A stretch of 64,000 nucleotides of DNA from Schaalia odontolytica (GTDB lineage: Bacteria > Actinomycetota > Actinomycetes > Actinomycetales > Actinomycetaceae): positions 1-64,000 of the forward strand of contig NZ_PKKM01000004.1 in NCBI RefSeq assembly GCF_002847525.1, read 5' to 3'. Made by a program: the position numbers and the translations under genes. Every line of letters starts with the position of its first letter. Position 1 is the first letter of the stretch. The notes under the pieces were generated by a model. It saw only the letters and a list, made by a program, of their open reading frames with translations, did no database searches and had not been told where the DNA came from. Below, in pieces: positions 55,003 through 64,000 of this stretch.

Positions 55003-56295
55003 TCAGTCCTCGTTCTCGAGCGCGTCGGCCTGCTGGGCCTGCATGCGCGCGAGGTGCTCGTAGTCGGCGGCGCCGCGCCTGGGCACGTCGCGCATGGGGC
55101 GCGCGGGCGTCAGGTCCATGAACGACGCTCCCAGGTTCACCAGGCCGCCGGACTCCATGCCAGGGCCGGGCAGGACGTCGAAGCGGCGGGCCTTTTGCAG
55201 CGCGTCGATAACGCTGGTCATGTCCTGGTTCTGGATGGCCGCAGAAATCGTGTACGCGCCCGGGTTGAAGGTCAGACGCGGAATGTCGATGTCGAGGTGA
55301 CCGGTGCCCGGCTCGATCGAGGTCGGGACGTAGCAGGCGTCCATACCGTGCAGGCCCCACACGAAGACGCCCTCGCGGGTGTCGATGGAGGCGCCGAAGA
55401 CCGGGGACTCGATACGCTCGTTCGCGCGGTAGTGCAGGCGCAGGCGCACGGGATCACCCGGGTACACGAGCGACGTAGGCTCGCCGGAGGCGTTCAGCAG
55501 CTCGATGCGTTCGATCATGGCCTCGCCGCTGCCGAATCGCGTGCCTCCGCCCTCGACCTCGACGGCGTGGTGGGCGACGTCGGAGTAGGTGTCGATGACC
55601 TCGGCGGCAGCGCCCACGTCAACGAGCGTGCCGTGGTCCAGCCAGGCGGCCTGGTCGCAGAAGGTGCGCATCTGCTCGAGGCCGTGGGACACGACGACGA
55701 CCGTGCGCCCCTGGTCCTTGAGCTGGGCGAACTTGTCCATGCACTTGTTCTGGAATTCCATGTCGCCCACGGCCAGGACCTCGTCGACGAGGAGGATGTC
55801 CGGCTCAACGTGGATGGACACGGAGAAGCCCAGGCGCACGTACATGCCGGAGGAGTAGTTCTTCACGGGCTGGTCGATGAAGCGCTCGACGCCGGAGAAG
55901 TCGATGATCGCATCCAGCTTGGAGTCGATCTCCTTCTTGCTCATGCCCAGGATCGCGCCGTTGAGGTAGATGTTCTCGCGGCCCGACAGCTCGGGGTGGA
56001 AGCCGGAGCCGACCTCGAGCATGGCGGCCATGCGTCCCGTCGAGGAGATCGTTCCTCTGTCCGGAGTGAGGATCTTCGCGATGCACTTGAGCAGCGTCGA
56101 CTTGCCCGAACCGTTGTGTCCGAGCAGGCCGAAGGTCTTGCCCTGCGGGATCTCGAAGGAGACGTCGTCGAGAGCCCAGAACTCCTCGAACTGTGCGCGC
56201 GAACGCTGCAGGAACGCGCCCTTGAGGGACTGGTTGCGGTTCTTGTAGATGCGGAAGCGCTTGGAGACGCCCTCCACCGAAATCGCGTTCGTCAT
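55003..56295 (-). CDS. wzt: polysaccharide ABC exporter ATP-binding protein (Wzt type)
   Basis: A 430-residue protein: Walker A GHNGSGKST, signature KNYSSGMYVRLGFS, Walker B ILLVDEVLAVGD and SHGLEQM, then a C-terminal Wzt-like domain (about residues 250-400) that in the family recognises modified glycan ends. ATG 56295 overlaps the permease stop by one base. With the permease it exports an undecaprenyl-linked polymer. Confidence 0.93.
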   Translation of the reverse strand: MTNAISVEGVSKRFRIYKNRNQSLKGAFLQRSRAQFEEFWALDDVSFEIPQGKTFGLLGHNGSGKSTLLKCIAKILTPDRGTISSTGRMAAMLEVGSGFHPELSGRENIYLNGAILGMSKKEIDSKLDAIIDFSGVERFIDQPVKNYSSGMYVRLGFSVSIHVEPDILLVDEVLAVGDMEFQNKCMDKFAQLKDQGRTVVVVSHGLEQMRTFCDQAAWLDHGTLVDVGAAAEVIDTYSDVAHHAVEVEGGGTRFGSGEAMIERIELLNASGEPTSLVYPGDPVRLRLHYRANERIESPVFGASIDTREGVFVWGLHGMDACYVPTSIEPGTGHLDIDIPRLTFNPGAYTISAAIQNQDMTSVIDALQKARRFDVLPGPGMESGGLVNLGASFMDLTPARPMRDVPRRGAADYEHLARMQAQQADALENED

Positions 56296-57149
56296 CAGAG
56301 TTCCTCCACGATTCGTGCCGAGAAGCGGCGGAAGATCAGCGAGCCGAGGCCAAAGATGCCGAAGGCCCAGGCGGCGCAGCCGAGCCACACCTGCCAGGAC
56401 GGCATCGCGAAGCCGTACAGCGTCGAGCGGTAGGCCTCAAGGAAGAGCTCGGCGGGGTTGAGGCGGAAGATCGTGACGATTGGAAGCGGCTCGCCGCCCC
56501 ACGTCCAGCCCTTGGCTGCCAGGTCGGTCTGGACCTTGTTGAGCATCGACAGGGAGAAGACGACGCCGGAGGCGTACATCCAGATCTGGTTGAAGATCTG
56601 CCACAGGTGCGAGATATCGCGGAAGTAGACCGAGGCAACCGACAGGATGAGGCCCATGCCGATCACGAAGAGCATCGCGAGCAGCGTGATGACGATGACC
56701 GCGGGGATCATGAGCAGCACGCCGGGGCCGCCGGCGATGCACATGATGAGGATGATGACGCCCAGCTCGAAGGCAAAGTCGTAGGCCAGGGCCAGCACCG
56801 AGGAGTAGATGAGGACCTGACGCGGGAAGTAGACCTTGGTGAGCAGGCCGGAATTACCCACGAGAGAATCCATGCCGCGCTGGATACCGCTCGACATGAA
56901 GTTCCAGGCGATGACGCCCACGCCGATCCACAGCGCGAAGGAGGACAGCCCCGAGTTCACGCCCTTGTCGGCCTCGCCGCGGAAGACGACACCGAAGATC
57001 AGCGCGTACACGGCGATCGTGGCGATCGGGTTGATGAAGGACCACAGGCGGCCGAGCGCGGTGCCCTTGAACTCCGAGGAGATCGAGCGCTGCGCCATGC
57101 GCACCGTCAGGTCAATGACCCGTTTCGTCTCAGACACGGCTACTCCCAT
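56295..57149 (-). CDS. wzm: polysaccharide ABC exporter permease (Wzm type)
   Basis: A 284-residue ABC-2 permease with six membrane helices. It starts DLTVRMAQRSISSEFKGTALGRLWSFINP, a typical Wzm/TagG N-terminus, and has FRDISHLWQIFNQIWMY. ATG 57149. Partner of the ATPase gene that follows directly. Confidence 0.92.
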   Translation of the reverse strand: MGVAVSETKRVIDLTVRMAQRSISSEFKGTALGRLWSFINPIATIAVYALIFGVVFRGEADKGVNSGLSSFALWIGVGVIAWNFMSSGIQRGMDSLVGNSGLLTKVYFPRQVLIYSSVLALAYDFAFELGVIILIMCIAGGPGVLLMIPAVIVITLLAMLFVIGMGLILSVASVYFRDISHLWQIFNQIWMYASGVVFSLSMLNKVQTDLAAKGWTWGGEPLPIVTIFRLNPAELFLEAYRSTLYGFAMPSWQVWLGCAAWAFGIFGLGSLIFRRFSARIVEEL

Positions 57150-57177
57150 CGCTTCTGTCGTGGTCAGGAAATCTATT

Positions 57178-58482
57178 CTACTTGCCTGCGGCCGGCGTGA
57201 GCGCGAGGTAACGCTGCGTGAACTCCACGATCACGACGCTGGGCTTATAGGCCGCGATGAGGGCGGCGACGTCCGTCGGCTGCTCAGAGTCGAGACCATG
57301 GCCGACCTGGATCGTGTACTCGAAGGTCGCGGCCACGTCGGGTCCCAGGTTGTTGCCCTGGGAGTCACGCACGATGAGCGCGGTGCCGCGTCCGTTCGGG
57401 TTATAGGTGAGCGCCGGCTTGTTCTGGAAGTCGACGGGGCTGGCCAGGGACACCTCGGGGGCACCTGTGACCTCGGCCAGGCGCGCGGCGGTGTCGGCCA
57501 GATCGTCGCGGGTCTCCAGCTGCAGGAGGTGGACGTTGCCCGGGTCCTGCTCGTAGGTGGGAATCGCCCACGGCCCCGTCTGGGCGGGGGCTCCCAGGGC
57601 CTCGTACTCGTTGGGGGCGTCCACGCCGGTTGTGCCCGAGGGCGTCAGGGAGGGCAGCCCCTCAAGCTGCGGGTTGACCGCGGCCAGGCAGGACAGCGTC
57701 TGGTTCCACGCGACGTGCGCGGCGTAGGGCGACCAGTGGGGGTTGACCGTCGAGTACAGCGGGGCCTCGCTCCCCTCGCGGGCCTCGCGCAGACTCTCGC
57801 GCACATCCACCCACGCGTGGGTGGGCAGCGCCGAGCGCATGAGATCCAGGGAGGTCGTGCCCATCAGCGGGTCGGCCCACTGGGGCAGCTTGTCGGAGTA
57901 GACATCCCAGGTAGCCGGGGCGGGCACAAACAGCGCGGTCGCGCCCTGTTCGCTCGCGGCGGTCTCGATGCCGCTCATGTAGCGGTCCCACGCGCTCACC
58001 TGCTCGGAGGTGGGGCGCACGCGGCCCAGTGCCTGGGAGAAGTTCGCGTTGAAGACGTCAGAGAGGAACAGGTAGCCGTCGCGGCCCTCAACGTAGGTGG
58101 TCACGCCGGTCATGGACTGCTCGAACGAGGCCTGGGCGGCGTCCGTGGGCAGGTAGCCCGCGGTGCCGGCCACGCCGGGCGTCCACGGACCCACGTCGGC
58201 GCGCGGGGTGGGGGCGCAGACCTCGGGCAGGGATTGGGGCGTGGTGCGCGCGAAGGACGAGGCCTGGGCAGCGGGTGCCGGAGCTGGCTGAGGAGCGGGG
58301 TGGGTGGCCTTGTACCACGTGCCCACGCCGGTGGCCGCGCACGCGCCCGCAAGGAGAATGGCAAGAGGCACGTAGTGGAGGCGATGCTTCCACGAGCCCG
58401 CGGGCACGCCCTCGTCGAAGGAGACGTCGCGCAGACCGGACTCGGATTCCTTGAACTGGCCGGCGGCCTTCTTCTCGCTCAC
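57178..58482 (-). CDS. AlgX/AlgJ-like SGNH acetyltransferase domain protein
   Basis: A 434-residue protein with a single membrane helix (about residues 38-55), a Pro/Ala spacer and an extracytoplasmic SGNH-like domain: GRDGYLFLSDVF (typical AlgX/AlgJ entry), VNPHWSPYAAHVAW (the HxW catalytic region) and IVRDSQGNNLGP. In alginate and wall systems such proteins transfer acetyl groups to sugars. The GTG start overlaps the acyltransferase gene by 4 bases, indicating a two-part acetylation module. Confidence 0.82.
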   Translation of the reverse strand: MSEKKAAGQFKESESGLRDVSFDEGVPAGSWKHRLHYVPLAILLAGACAATGVGTWYKATHPAPQPAPAPAAQASSFARTTPQSLPEVCAPTPRADVGPWTPGVAGTAGYLPTDAAQASFEQSMTGVTTYVEGRDGYLFLSDVFNANFSQALGRVRPTSEQVSAWDRYMSGIETAASEQGATALFVPAPATWDVYSDKLPQWADPLMGTTSLDLMRSALPTHAWVDVRESLREAREGSEAPLYSTVNPHWSPYAAHVAWNQTLSCLAAVNPQLEGLPSLTPSGTTGVDAPNEYEALGAPAQTGPWAIPTYEQDPGNVHLLQLETRDDLADTAARLAEVTGAPEVSLASPVDFQNKPALTYNPNGRGTALIVRDSQGNNLGPDVAATFEYTIQVGHGLDSEQPTDVAALIAAYKPSVVIVEFTQRYLALTPAAGK

Positions 58483-59750
58483 TTGGTCTCCTCCTCGCTG
58501 CGGGCGGCCGCCGCTTCGGCCTCCATGACCGTCGCGATCCTGGTCGAGGACAGGGCCGGCGTGACAATGCGGCGAGCCACGGCCTCGTACGTGGGACGGA
58601 AGTGCTCGATGAGCTTGTCCATCCAGCGCGGCAGGTAGTTCTTCAGGCTCATCGCGGGCTTCTCGATGAGGTGCCACGACAGGTAGGCCAGGATGTGCAC
58701 GGTCACGACGACCGTCAGGTGGTAGGCGATCCAGCCGCGATCTTGCAGGTGGAAGTAGGCGGCGAACGCCATGATCGGCCACGCGTAGATGTAGATGCCG
58801 TAGGACAGGTCGCCGTGCTTCTCCCAGTTCTGCAGGGGCAGGCGAATCGCCAGGTACATGAGGAAGTACAGGAAGCCGTACTGGCCGACGATGTTCCAGC
58901 CGCCCGACGCGTAGGAGAGCACGCCGAAGATGAGCCCGCCCCACGCCAGGCGCGAGTCCATGGGAATCTTGTCGCCGTAGAGCGTGAAGAGCATGCCGAA
59001 GGCGAAGGGGCCCATGAACATCAGCATGTAGGGGTCGCGCAGCAGGTAGTTGACGTTGGCGACCTGGCCCGCGCCCATCCACTGCAGCGCATTGAGGGCG
59101 ATCAGCACGAGGGCGAACGCGCCGCCCACCTTGCGGTTCGCGAGCGCACCGAACAGGCCAAGGATCGCCACCAGGATGTAGGCCTTGAACTCGTAGATGA
59201 GAGTCCAGGCCGAGCCGTTCCAGTCGCGCGCGCCGTGCAGGATGAAGTAGGGCAGGTTCTCGCCCATGCCGGCAATATTGCGCTGGCCCAGATGCAGCCA
59301 CATGTTGTTCACGAAATACGTGAGCGGCGACTCAGTGGCCGGGTGCAGGTAGCCGGAGATGTTATGGAAGGTGTGCCAGTAGGCGATCGGCGCGAGGATA
59401 CCGACCGTGAAGAGCAGGGCCGCCCAGAAGGCAGGGAAAATACGCAGGACACGGCGCCACATGTAGCGCCAGATCGTCGCACGCCCCATGCGCGAGCGCG
59501 TGATCAGGAATCCCGAGAAAAAGAAGAAACCCGCGACGGCGACGCCACCGATGGACTGCTCCTTGGAGATCTGCACGCCCAGGTCCTCGCCGCCGTAGAA
59601 ACCGGCAATCGGGCCAGCGTGCGAGAAGATGACCATGAAGGCCATCAGCCAGCGCAAAAACCCAATCGAGTTGGACCTGGAGTTGAATGCCTGCGCGACG
59701 GACTGGGGCGTGTGAGGGGCCGCAGCCCGGATCGTGGAGGCCAGGCTCAT
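58479..59750 (-). CDS. acyltransferase 3 (OafA-type) membrane protein
   Basis: A 423-residue protein with about ten helices. The AT3 hallmarks are NSIGFLRWLMAFMVIFSHA, the His/Arg-bearing first helices FFFFSGFLITRS and RRVLRIFPAFW. It moves acyl groups across the membrane. Lacking its own SGNH domain, it probably hands the group to the downstream AlgX-like protein. It overlaps both neighbours by 4 bases. Confidence 0.92.
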   Translation of the reverse strand: MSLASTIRAAAPHTPQSVAQAFNSRSNSIGFLRWLMAFMVIFSHAGPIAGFYGGEDLGVQISKEQSIGGVAVAGFFFFSGFLITRSRMGRATIWRYMWRRVLRIFPAFWAALLFTVGILAPIAYWHTFHNISGYLHPATESPLTYFVNNMWLHLGQRNIAGMGENLPYFILHGARDWNGSAWTLIYEFKAYILVAILGLFGALANRKVGGAFALVLIALNALQWMGAGQVANVNYLLRDPYMLMFMGPFAFGMLFTLYGDKIPMDSRLAWGGLIFGVLSYASGGWNIVGQYGFLYFLMYLAIRLPLQNWEKHGDLSYGIYIYAWPIMAFAAYFHLQDRGWIAYHLTVVVTVHILAYLSWHLIEKPAMSLKNYLPRWMDKLIEHFRPTYEAVARRIVTPALSSTRIATVMEAEAAAARSEEETK

Positions 59751-61609
59751 CGCTCACCCTTCATGGATCGGATCTTGTGGGCGACTCCGCGGGCCGCGCG
59801 GTACGCCGGCTTGAGCGCGTTCCCCAATCCGGGCGTGCGCACCATGATGTTGGTCTTGACGGCGCCCAGCAGGTTCGGAACCGTGCCCATGCGCGCCTTG
59901 AGGAAGGGCACCTGGTCGATCGCGAAGGCGGGCATCATCGAGGAGGTCGCCGCCAGCTTGTACTCGAGGTAGCCGTAGTACACGCCCGCCCACTTCGGGG
60001 TCATGACGGGACGCACGTAGTAGCCGCGCGACAGGACCGCGTAGGACAGGAGGCGTTCGATGACGTGTGCCAGGGAGCCATCCTTGTAGCCGCCTTCTTC
60101 CGGGAAGTCCTCGGGGACGAGGCCGGCGCCGGTCAGCAGGGACAGGGCCTCCGGGCGCGCGATGAACATGGAGCCGTAGGGGGCCAGCGGCTGGTGGTCA
60201 TCGAAAGGCACGGTAATGCCGACCTTCTTGGCGAACTCGCGGGCGGGCTGGCGGTTCGCGAACCACGCGTGGCCCATCGTCGGGTAGCCCATGTGCGGCA
60301 TGGGCGCGATCGCCATACCCAGGCCCGGATGGGCGGCAAACTCGGCGAGGATGCCGGCCACGTGATCGGAGGAGGCCAGCAGGTTGTCGTAGAGGTGCTC
60401 CTTGAAGAGCTGAGCGGCGTTGTAGTCGTCCTGGACGGACTTCTTGGAGTGGATCTTCACAACGATGTCGTACTCGCCGGAGGTGAGCACGTCGTTGCAA
60501 TCCACCAGGAACGCGCCAATGTCGCGGCCGCGGTTGGAGGACACGACGCGCACGTCGGCGTCCACGCCTCGTTCCTGGGCGCGCGCCTCGATGAGGGCCT
60601 TGTTCTCCTCGTTCGAGGTCGTCGCCACCAGGTGGTAGCCGGCGGGCAGGACGCTCAGACGGTCGAGGATCTCGTCGGCCATGTCGGCGTAGAAGATGTG
60701 TGCGACCGCGAGGACCTTCAGGGAGGCGGCGGCGTCCAGGGTGGCCTGGTCGGCGCGCGGGGAGATGACGGTCGTCAGGCCCGCGTTGGTCACGAGGTCA
60801 CGCGGACGCGAGGTGCGTGCGAGGTTCGTGAGGATCAGGTCGGTGTCGTAGCCGGCCTTTTCCGCCAGTTCCAGCATGTCCGCGCCAATGATCGCGTGGC
60901 GGTCCAGGTAGAGCGGGTCGTGGAAGAGGTTGCGGCGCTTAAGGATCGGGCAGCCGTCCGCGAGCAGCATCGAGGCGTTGTCGAAGACGGGGTTGCGCGA
61001 GGGGTAGTCCTCGCGCGGGTAGGCCACGACGTGCGTGTAGCCGAGGTTGCCGAAGTACTCCGTGAAGCGCGACTCGTGCCACTGGATCGAGTCGTTGTAG
61101 GAGCGGATCGGGGGCATCTCGTCCCAGTACTTGCGGAAGTCCGGGGAGCTGAGCAGCGGGTTGCGCACGGCGATCCAGTGGGACTGGATGTGGCGCGGCA
61201 TGCGGGTGGCTGCCAGGAAGGGGTGGGGGCGCACCTCGTCGTGTTCGGTGATGCCCCAGAAGTCCACCGCTCCGGCGGCGTCCACGCGGTCGAAGAGGTT
61301 CTTCCACGGGTTGACGGGCGCGAAGAAGGTGTAGTTGAAGAGGATCAACTCGTCGATCTGGCCGAGGCGGTCCCAGCCGAAGCGGGCGATGCCGTCGCGG
61401 TAGCCGCCCACGTCGAAGCCGGTGTTTTCGCGCTCGAAGACCTCGGTGGCGCCCGTGAGGAGGCGCTCACGAGCGGTGTCGTCCAGGGCAGAGTTGGAGA
61501 CGACGAGGATCTCGTCGAGGTACTCGCGCAGCGAGGTCAGGCACTCCACGATGTAGTCGTCGACGAGGCCCTGGGGATCAAAGAACAGGAAAATACCGGC
61601 GCGCTTCAC
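59747..61609 (-). CDS. rgpF: rhamnan synthesis protein F (RgpF-type glycosyltransferase)
   Basis: A 620-residue protein: an N-terminal block GIFLFFDPQGLVDDYIVECLTSL and ENTGFDVGGYRDGI match the RgpF family that builds rhamnose backbones or side chains in streptococcal wall polysaccharide. A second half (SSNRGRDIGAFLVDCNDVL, VKIHSKKSVQDDY) repeats the fold. ATG 61609 starts MKRAGIF. No membrane helix. With rfbB in the region this points to a rhamnose polymer. Confidence 0.92.
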   Translation of the reverse strand: MKRAGIFLFFDPQGLVDDYIVECLTSLREYLDEILVVSNSALDDTARERLLTGATEVFERENTGFDVGGYRDGIARFGWDRLGQIDELILFNYTFFAPVNPWKNLFDRVDAAGAVDFWGITEHDEVRPHPFLAATRMPRHIQSHWIAVRNPLLSSPDFRKYWDEMPPIRSYNDSIQWHESRFTEYFGNLGYTHVVAYPREDYPSRNPVFDNASMLLADGCPILKRRNLFHDPLYLDRHAIIGADMLELAEKAGYDTDLILTNLARTSRPRDLVTNAGLTTVISPRADQATLDAAASLKVLAVAHIFYADMADEILDRLSVLPAGYHLVATTSNEENKALIEARAQERGVDADVRVVSSNRGRDIGAFLVDCNDVLTSGEYDIVVKIHSKKSVQDDYNAAQLFKEHLYDNLLASSDHVAGILAEFAAHPGLGMAIAPMPHMGYPTMGHAWFANRQPAREFAKKVGITVPFDDHQPLAPYGSMFIARPEALSLLTGAGLVPEDFPEEGGYKDGSLAHVIERLLSYAVLSRGYYVRPVMTPKWAGVYYGYLEYKLAATSSMMPAFAIDQVPFLKARMGTVPNLLGAVKTNIMVRTPGLGNALKPAYRAARGVAHKIRSMKGER

Positions 61610-61613
61610 GGCC

Positions 61614-62465
61614 TTACTCCCCCGTGCCGTCGACGGTGGCCAGGATCTGGCGGATCTTCGTGGCGTCGCCCCACACGCCGGGCGAATCGTAGGGACGATC
61701 CGGGAAAGCCCCGTACTCGAGGGTGATGTCCAGGTTGTTCTCGCGGATGTAGGCTTCGACGCGGTCGGCGAGGCTCATGGGTTCGCCGCTGCAGATGTTG
61801 ATGATGCCGTTGACCTCGTCCTGGGAGACGGCGGCCGCGATCTGATAGGCCAGTCCCTGGATGGAGATGAAGTCGTAGAGGTTCTTGCCCGTGGTGAAGG
61901 GGAAGGTCTTCTTACCTTCCTGGGCGGCGGCCAGGAGCTTGGAGAAGATCGAGGAGCCGTGCGCGTCGTCGCCGACGATGTAGTAGCCGCGCAGCCACTG
62001 CATCGTCGCGCCGTGCTTGGCGGTCAGCAGCGACGTGATCTGTCGCAGCGCGTTCTTGGAGATGCCGTACAGCGAGGCGGGGTTGCACGGGGAGTTTTCG
62101 TCGATGGCGCCCTCCCAGTAGCCGACCTCGTGCATGGAACCCATGACGGCCAGGTGGGTGCAGCCGCCCTCGAGGAGGTTCTCGATGAAGCGGTAGTGCG
62201 CAGGCAGGTCCTCGATGTGGGCCGGCGAGTTGTGCACGAAGCCGTCGCGCCACGCGAGGTGCAGGACCACGTCCGGGCGTCCGAGCTGGTCGTAAATATC
62301 AGCGTCACCGCTGAAAATCTGGGTGTCGATGCGGCGCGCGCGCTCGTCGACACCGTCGAGGCGGAAGTCCACGACACTGACGTCGAGGCCGCGCTCCAGC
62401 AGGGCGTGAACAATGTGGCGGCCAATGTAGCCACCGGCTCCGGTAACGAGGACAGTCTTCACCAT
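61614..62465 (-). CDS. NAD-dependent epimerase/dehydratase
   Basis: A 283-residue short-chain sugar-modifying enzyme: GAGGYIGRHIVHALLE, HLAWRDGF, catalytic YGISK. It is shorter than GalE and closer to dTDP-4-dehydrorhamnose-reductase-like or wall-sugar epimerases; the exact product is not determinable. It lies 4 bp upstream of rgpF and about 100 bp after a GT2 gene. Confidence 0.85.
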   Translation of the reverse strand: MVKTVLVTGAGGYIGRHIVHALLERGLDVSVVDFRLDGVDERARRIDTQIFSGDADIYDQLGRPDVVLHLAWRDGFVHNSPAHIEDLPAHYRFIENLLEGGCTHLAVMGSMHEVGYWEGAIDENSPCNPASLYGISKNALRQITSLLTAKHGATMQWLRGYYIVGDDAHGSSIFSKLLAAAQEGKKTFPFTTGKNLYDFISIQGLAYQIAAAVSQDEVNGIINICSGEPMSLADRVEAYIRENNLDITLEYGAFPDRPYDSPGVWGDATKIRQILATVDGTGE

Positions 62466-62569
62466 GTCAGCCAGTCTATCAAGGCGTAGGCGCTACGCAG
62501 CTCCGCCCCGCGTTGTGTGCCGTGACGCACCCACCGGCCCCGACCTTGTCCACGAGGCCGACTCCCCTA

Positions 62570-63559
62570 TCATCGGGGACGCTGCGCGGTGCGGTGGCGC
62601 AGCGCGCGAGGCAGGGCGAGGAGCCCCTGAAAGACTCCGCGGGCGACCGGCCCCCGTCCGCCCGAGCGCACCGCCCGAGCAATTGAGCGGGTGATGGCGC
62701 GTGCAACGACGCCCCAGGGGGCGTGCTGGGCGGCGACGATGATGCGGTTGCGCGCGTTGACCCGCAGGAACATGGGCGAGGACGTGCCCGAGGAGGCAGC
62801 GTGCTCGTGGTCAACGACGGCGCCGGCGACGAAGCGCACCTCGTACCCGGCCTCGCGCAGCTTGTAGGACAGGTCGGTGTCCTCGTAGTACATGAACAGG
62901 TCGGTGCGTACTCCCCCGACGGCTCGCCACGCGTCGGCGTCGATCGCGCAGGCGCCGCCGCACAGGCCGAAGACCTCGGGCGCGGGCATCGGGGAGTCAG
63001 CGGGGTCCAGCCAGGAACGGTCATAGCCGTTGCCGGCGTGATCGACCTCGTTGCCGGTGGAGTTGATGAGTACCTGCCCGCCGCTATCTCCGTCGGCGAC
63101 GCGCGTCCAGCGGCTGCCGTCGCGGGCGACGAGGAACTGCGTGTCGGAGGGGGTGGAGGGACGCCAGGTGCCGGTCAGGAGGATGAGCGCGGTCGTAGCA
63201 CCCACGGCCTCGCTCAGGGGCGCCAGGAGCGCGTCGAGGAATCCGTCGCGCACGGTCGCGTCGTTGTTGAGCAGGACGACGGCATCCTCGCTCAGGCCGG
63301 CCGCTCCTGCCATGACACCGGCGCCGAAGCCGTCGTTCGTCCCGGCGTTGACGAGGGAGACGCGCGCGGGATCGGCAGCGCCGCGCAGCTCGTCAAGCCC
63401 CTCGCGCAGGACGATGAGCGAGTCGTCGTCGGATCCATTGTCGACAACGACGAGGTGGTCCCCCTCCCCCATCTGCGGGGCGATGGAGTGGGCGGCGCGC
63501 AGGGTGAGCGGCGCGTTCTTCCAGTTGACGAGGATGACCCTCGCGCTGCGCGCCCTCAT
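62570..63559 (-). CDS. family 2 glycosyltransferase
   Basis: A 329-residue GT2: ARVILVNWKNAPLTLRAAHSI, VVDNGSDDDS, VVLLNNDATVRDGFL, FMYYEDTDLSYKLREAGY (the ED acceptor motif of rhamnosyltransferase-like enzymes). ATG 63559 overlaps the next upstream gene by 4 bases. A long basic C-terminal tail (RSIARAVRSGGRGPVARG) may contact the membrane. Confidence 0.9.
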   Translation of the reverse strand: MRARSARVILVNWKNAPLTLRAAHSIAPQMGEGDHLVVVDNGSDDDSLIVLREGLDELRGAADPARVSLVNAGTNDGFGAGVMAGAAGLSEDAVVLLNNDATVRDGFLDALLAPLSEAVGATTALILLTGTWRPSTPSDTQFLVARDGSRWTRVADGDSGGQVLINSTGNEVDHAGNGYDRSWLDPADSPMPAPEVFGLCGGACAIDADAWRAVGGVRTDLFMYYEDTDLSYKLREAGYEVRFVAGAVVDHEHAASSGTSSPMFLRVNARNRIIVAAQHAPWGVVARAITRSIARAVRSGGRGPVARGVFQGLLALPRALRHRTAQRPR

Positions 63560-64000
63560 TGGCCACCCGCCAGGGACGCGTAGATGGCGGCGTGCGCGGC
63601 GGCGGAGGCCTCCCACGTGTAGTCGCGGGCACGCTCGATGCCGGCGGCGGCGAGGCGGTCGTGCTCGCTTCCGGCGGCGGCCTCGAGGGCCTCGGCGAGG
63701 GCCGAGGCGTCGGTGGCCGGCACGAGGAGACCGGCATCTGCGCCCGTAATCTCCGCCATGCAGGTGTCCGCACTGGTCACGACGGGAGTTCCGTGCGCCA
63801 TGGCCTCGAGGACGGGCAGGCCGAAGCCCTCCCAGATCGAGGGGAAGGTGAAGACTCGGGCGCCGGCATACGCGCACGCCAGGTCGGTGTCGTCCAGGCG
63901 TCCGAGGACGTGGACACGCTCGGGCGGCAGCGGCGCGTCGGTGGGGTCCGATCCCCATCCGGCGGGTCCCACGAGGACGAGGTCGAGGTCGGTCCCGCGC
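63556..64000 (-). CDS. family 4 glycosyltransferase (C-terminal part, runs off the right edge)
   Basis: The 147 codons visible carry the GT-B donor-binding half: VHVLGRLDDTDLACAYAGA, FTFPSIWEGFGLPVLEAMAHGTPVV (the E-x7-E motif) and PATDASALAEALEAA. The N-terminal half and start codon are beyond the window. It heads the leftward polysaccharide operon seen here. Confidence 0.9.
   Translation of the reverse strand, partial: RGTDLDLVLVGPAGWGSDPTDAPLPPERVHVLGRLDDTDLACAYAGARVFTFPSIWEGFGLPVLEAMAHGTPVVTSADTCMAEITGADAGLLVPATDASALAEALEAAAGSEHDRLAAAGIERARDYTWEASAAAHAAIYASLAGGQ

Overview
The window is high-GC actinobacterial DNA, most likely from the Actinomycetaceae (Schaalia/Actinomyces type; this is inference from gene content). 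Supporting signs are the mycothiol-type SigR/RsrA pair, WhiB2, the conserved block mtrA-mtrB-lpqB-comF-hpf-secA, DUF3499, LpqB, Rv3235-like and TIGR03089 proteins, and an actinobacterial bL37 gene. Much of 9.3-47.6 kb holds genes that in mycobacteria lie in one chromosomal neighbourhood (sigH, aroA, rsgA, secA, mtrAB, whiB2), so this part is core chromosome.

Accessory left end (1-9.26 kb). The window opens in a probable insertion-sequence end that has cut a gene down to its last codons. Then come six tandem paralogous membrane proteins with a shared two-cysteine extracytoplasmic domain, a protein with a decayed histidine-kinase-like ATPase domain, and two remnants of that protein. After an esterase gene comes a low-GC gene for a DUF559/AbiEi-like nuclease. 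It is bracketed by two 97-bp arrays of six GGATAGG half-sites at exact 19-bp spacing (three direct, three inverted), inverted relative to each other. This is the strongest candidate here for an undescribed element.

Core block (9.3-47.6 kb). This holds bL37, the sigR-rsrA redox module with a SigR-type promoter, a DoxX protein with aroA and rsgA, sbcCD, a CpaE-like/SAF gene pair, a HTH regulator whose start codon sits in a 16-bp palindrome, LysM and Rv3235-like proteins, secA, hpf, comF, and the lpqB-mtrB-mtrA operon with three GTCAC repeats at 11-bp spacing upstream. A MoxR-DUF58-DUF4129-DUF4350 operon with SpoIIM and RDD proteins follows, then DUF3499, a degenerate metallopeptidase-family protein, and whiB2 coupled to a giant glycosyltransferase and a DUF5719 protein.

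Surface polysaccharide region (47.6-64 kb). This contains family 2 and family 4 glycosyltransferases, rmlB, a DUF2142 membrane protein, a Wzm/Wzt ABC exporter, an acyltransferase-3/AlgX-like pair for probable O-acetylation, an RgpF rhamnan-synthesis glycosyltransferase and a sugar epimerase, mostly in one leftward operon. An NlpC/P60 hydrolase with cell-wall-binding repeats lies beside it. Together these suggest a rhamnose-containing, acyl-decorated wall polysaccharide made in the cytoplasm and exported by the ABC transporter. No rRNA, tRNA or CRISPR array was seen.
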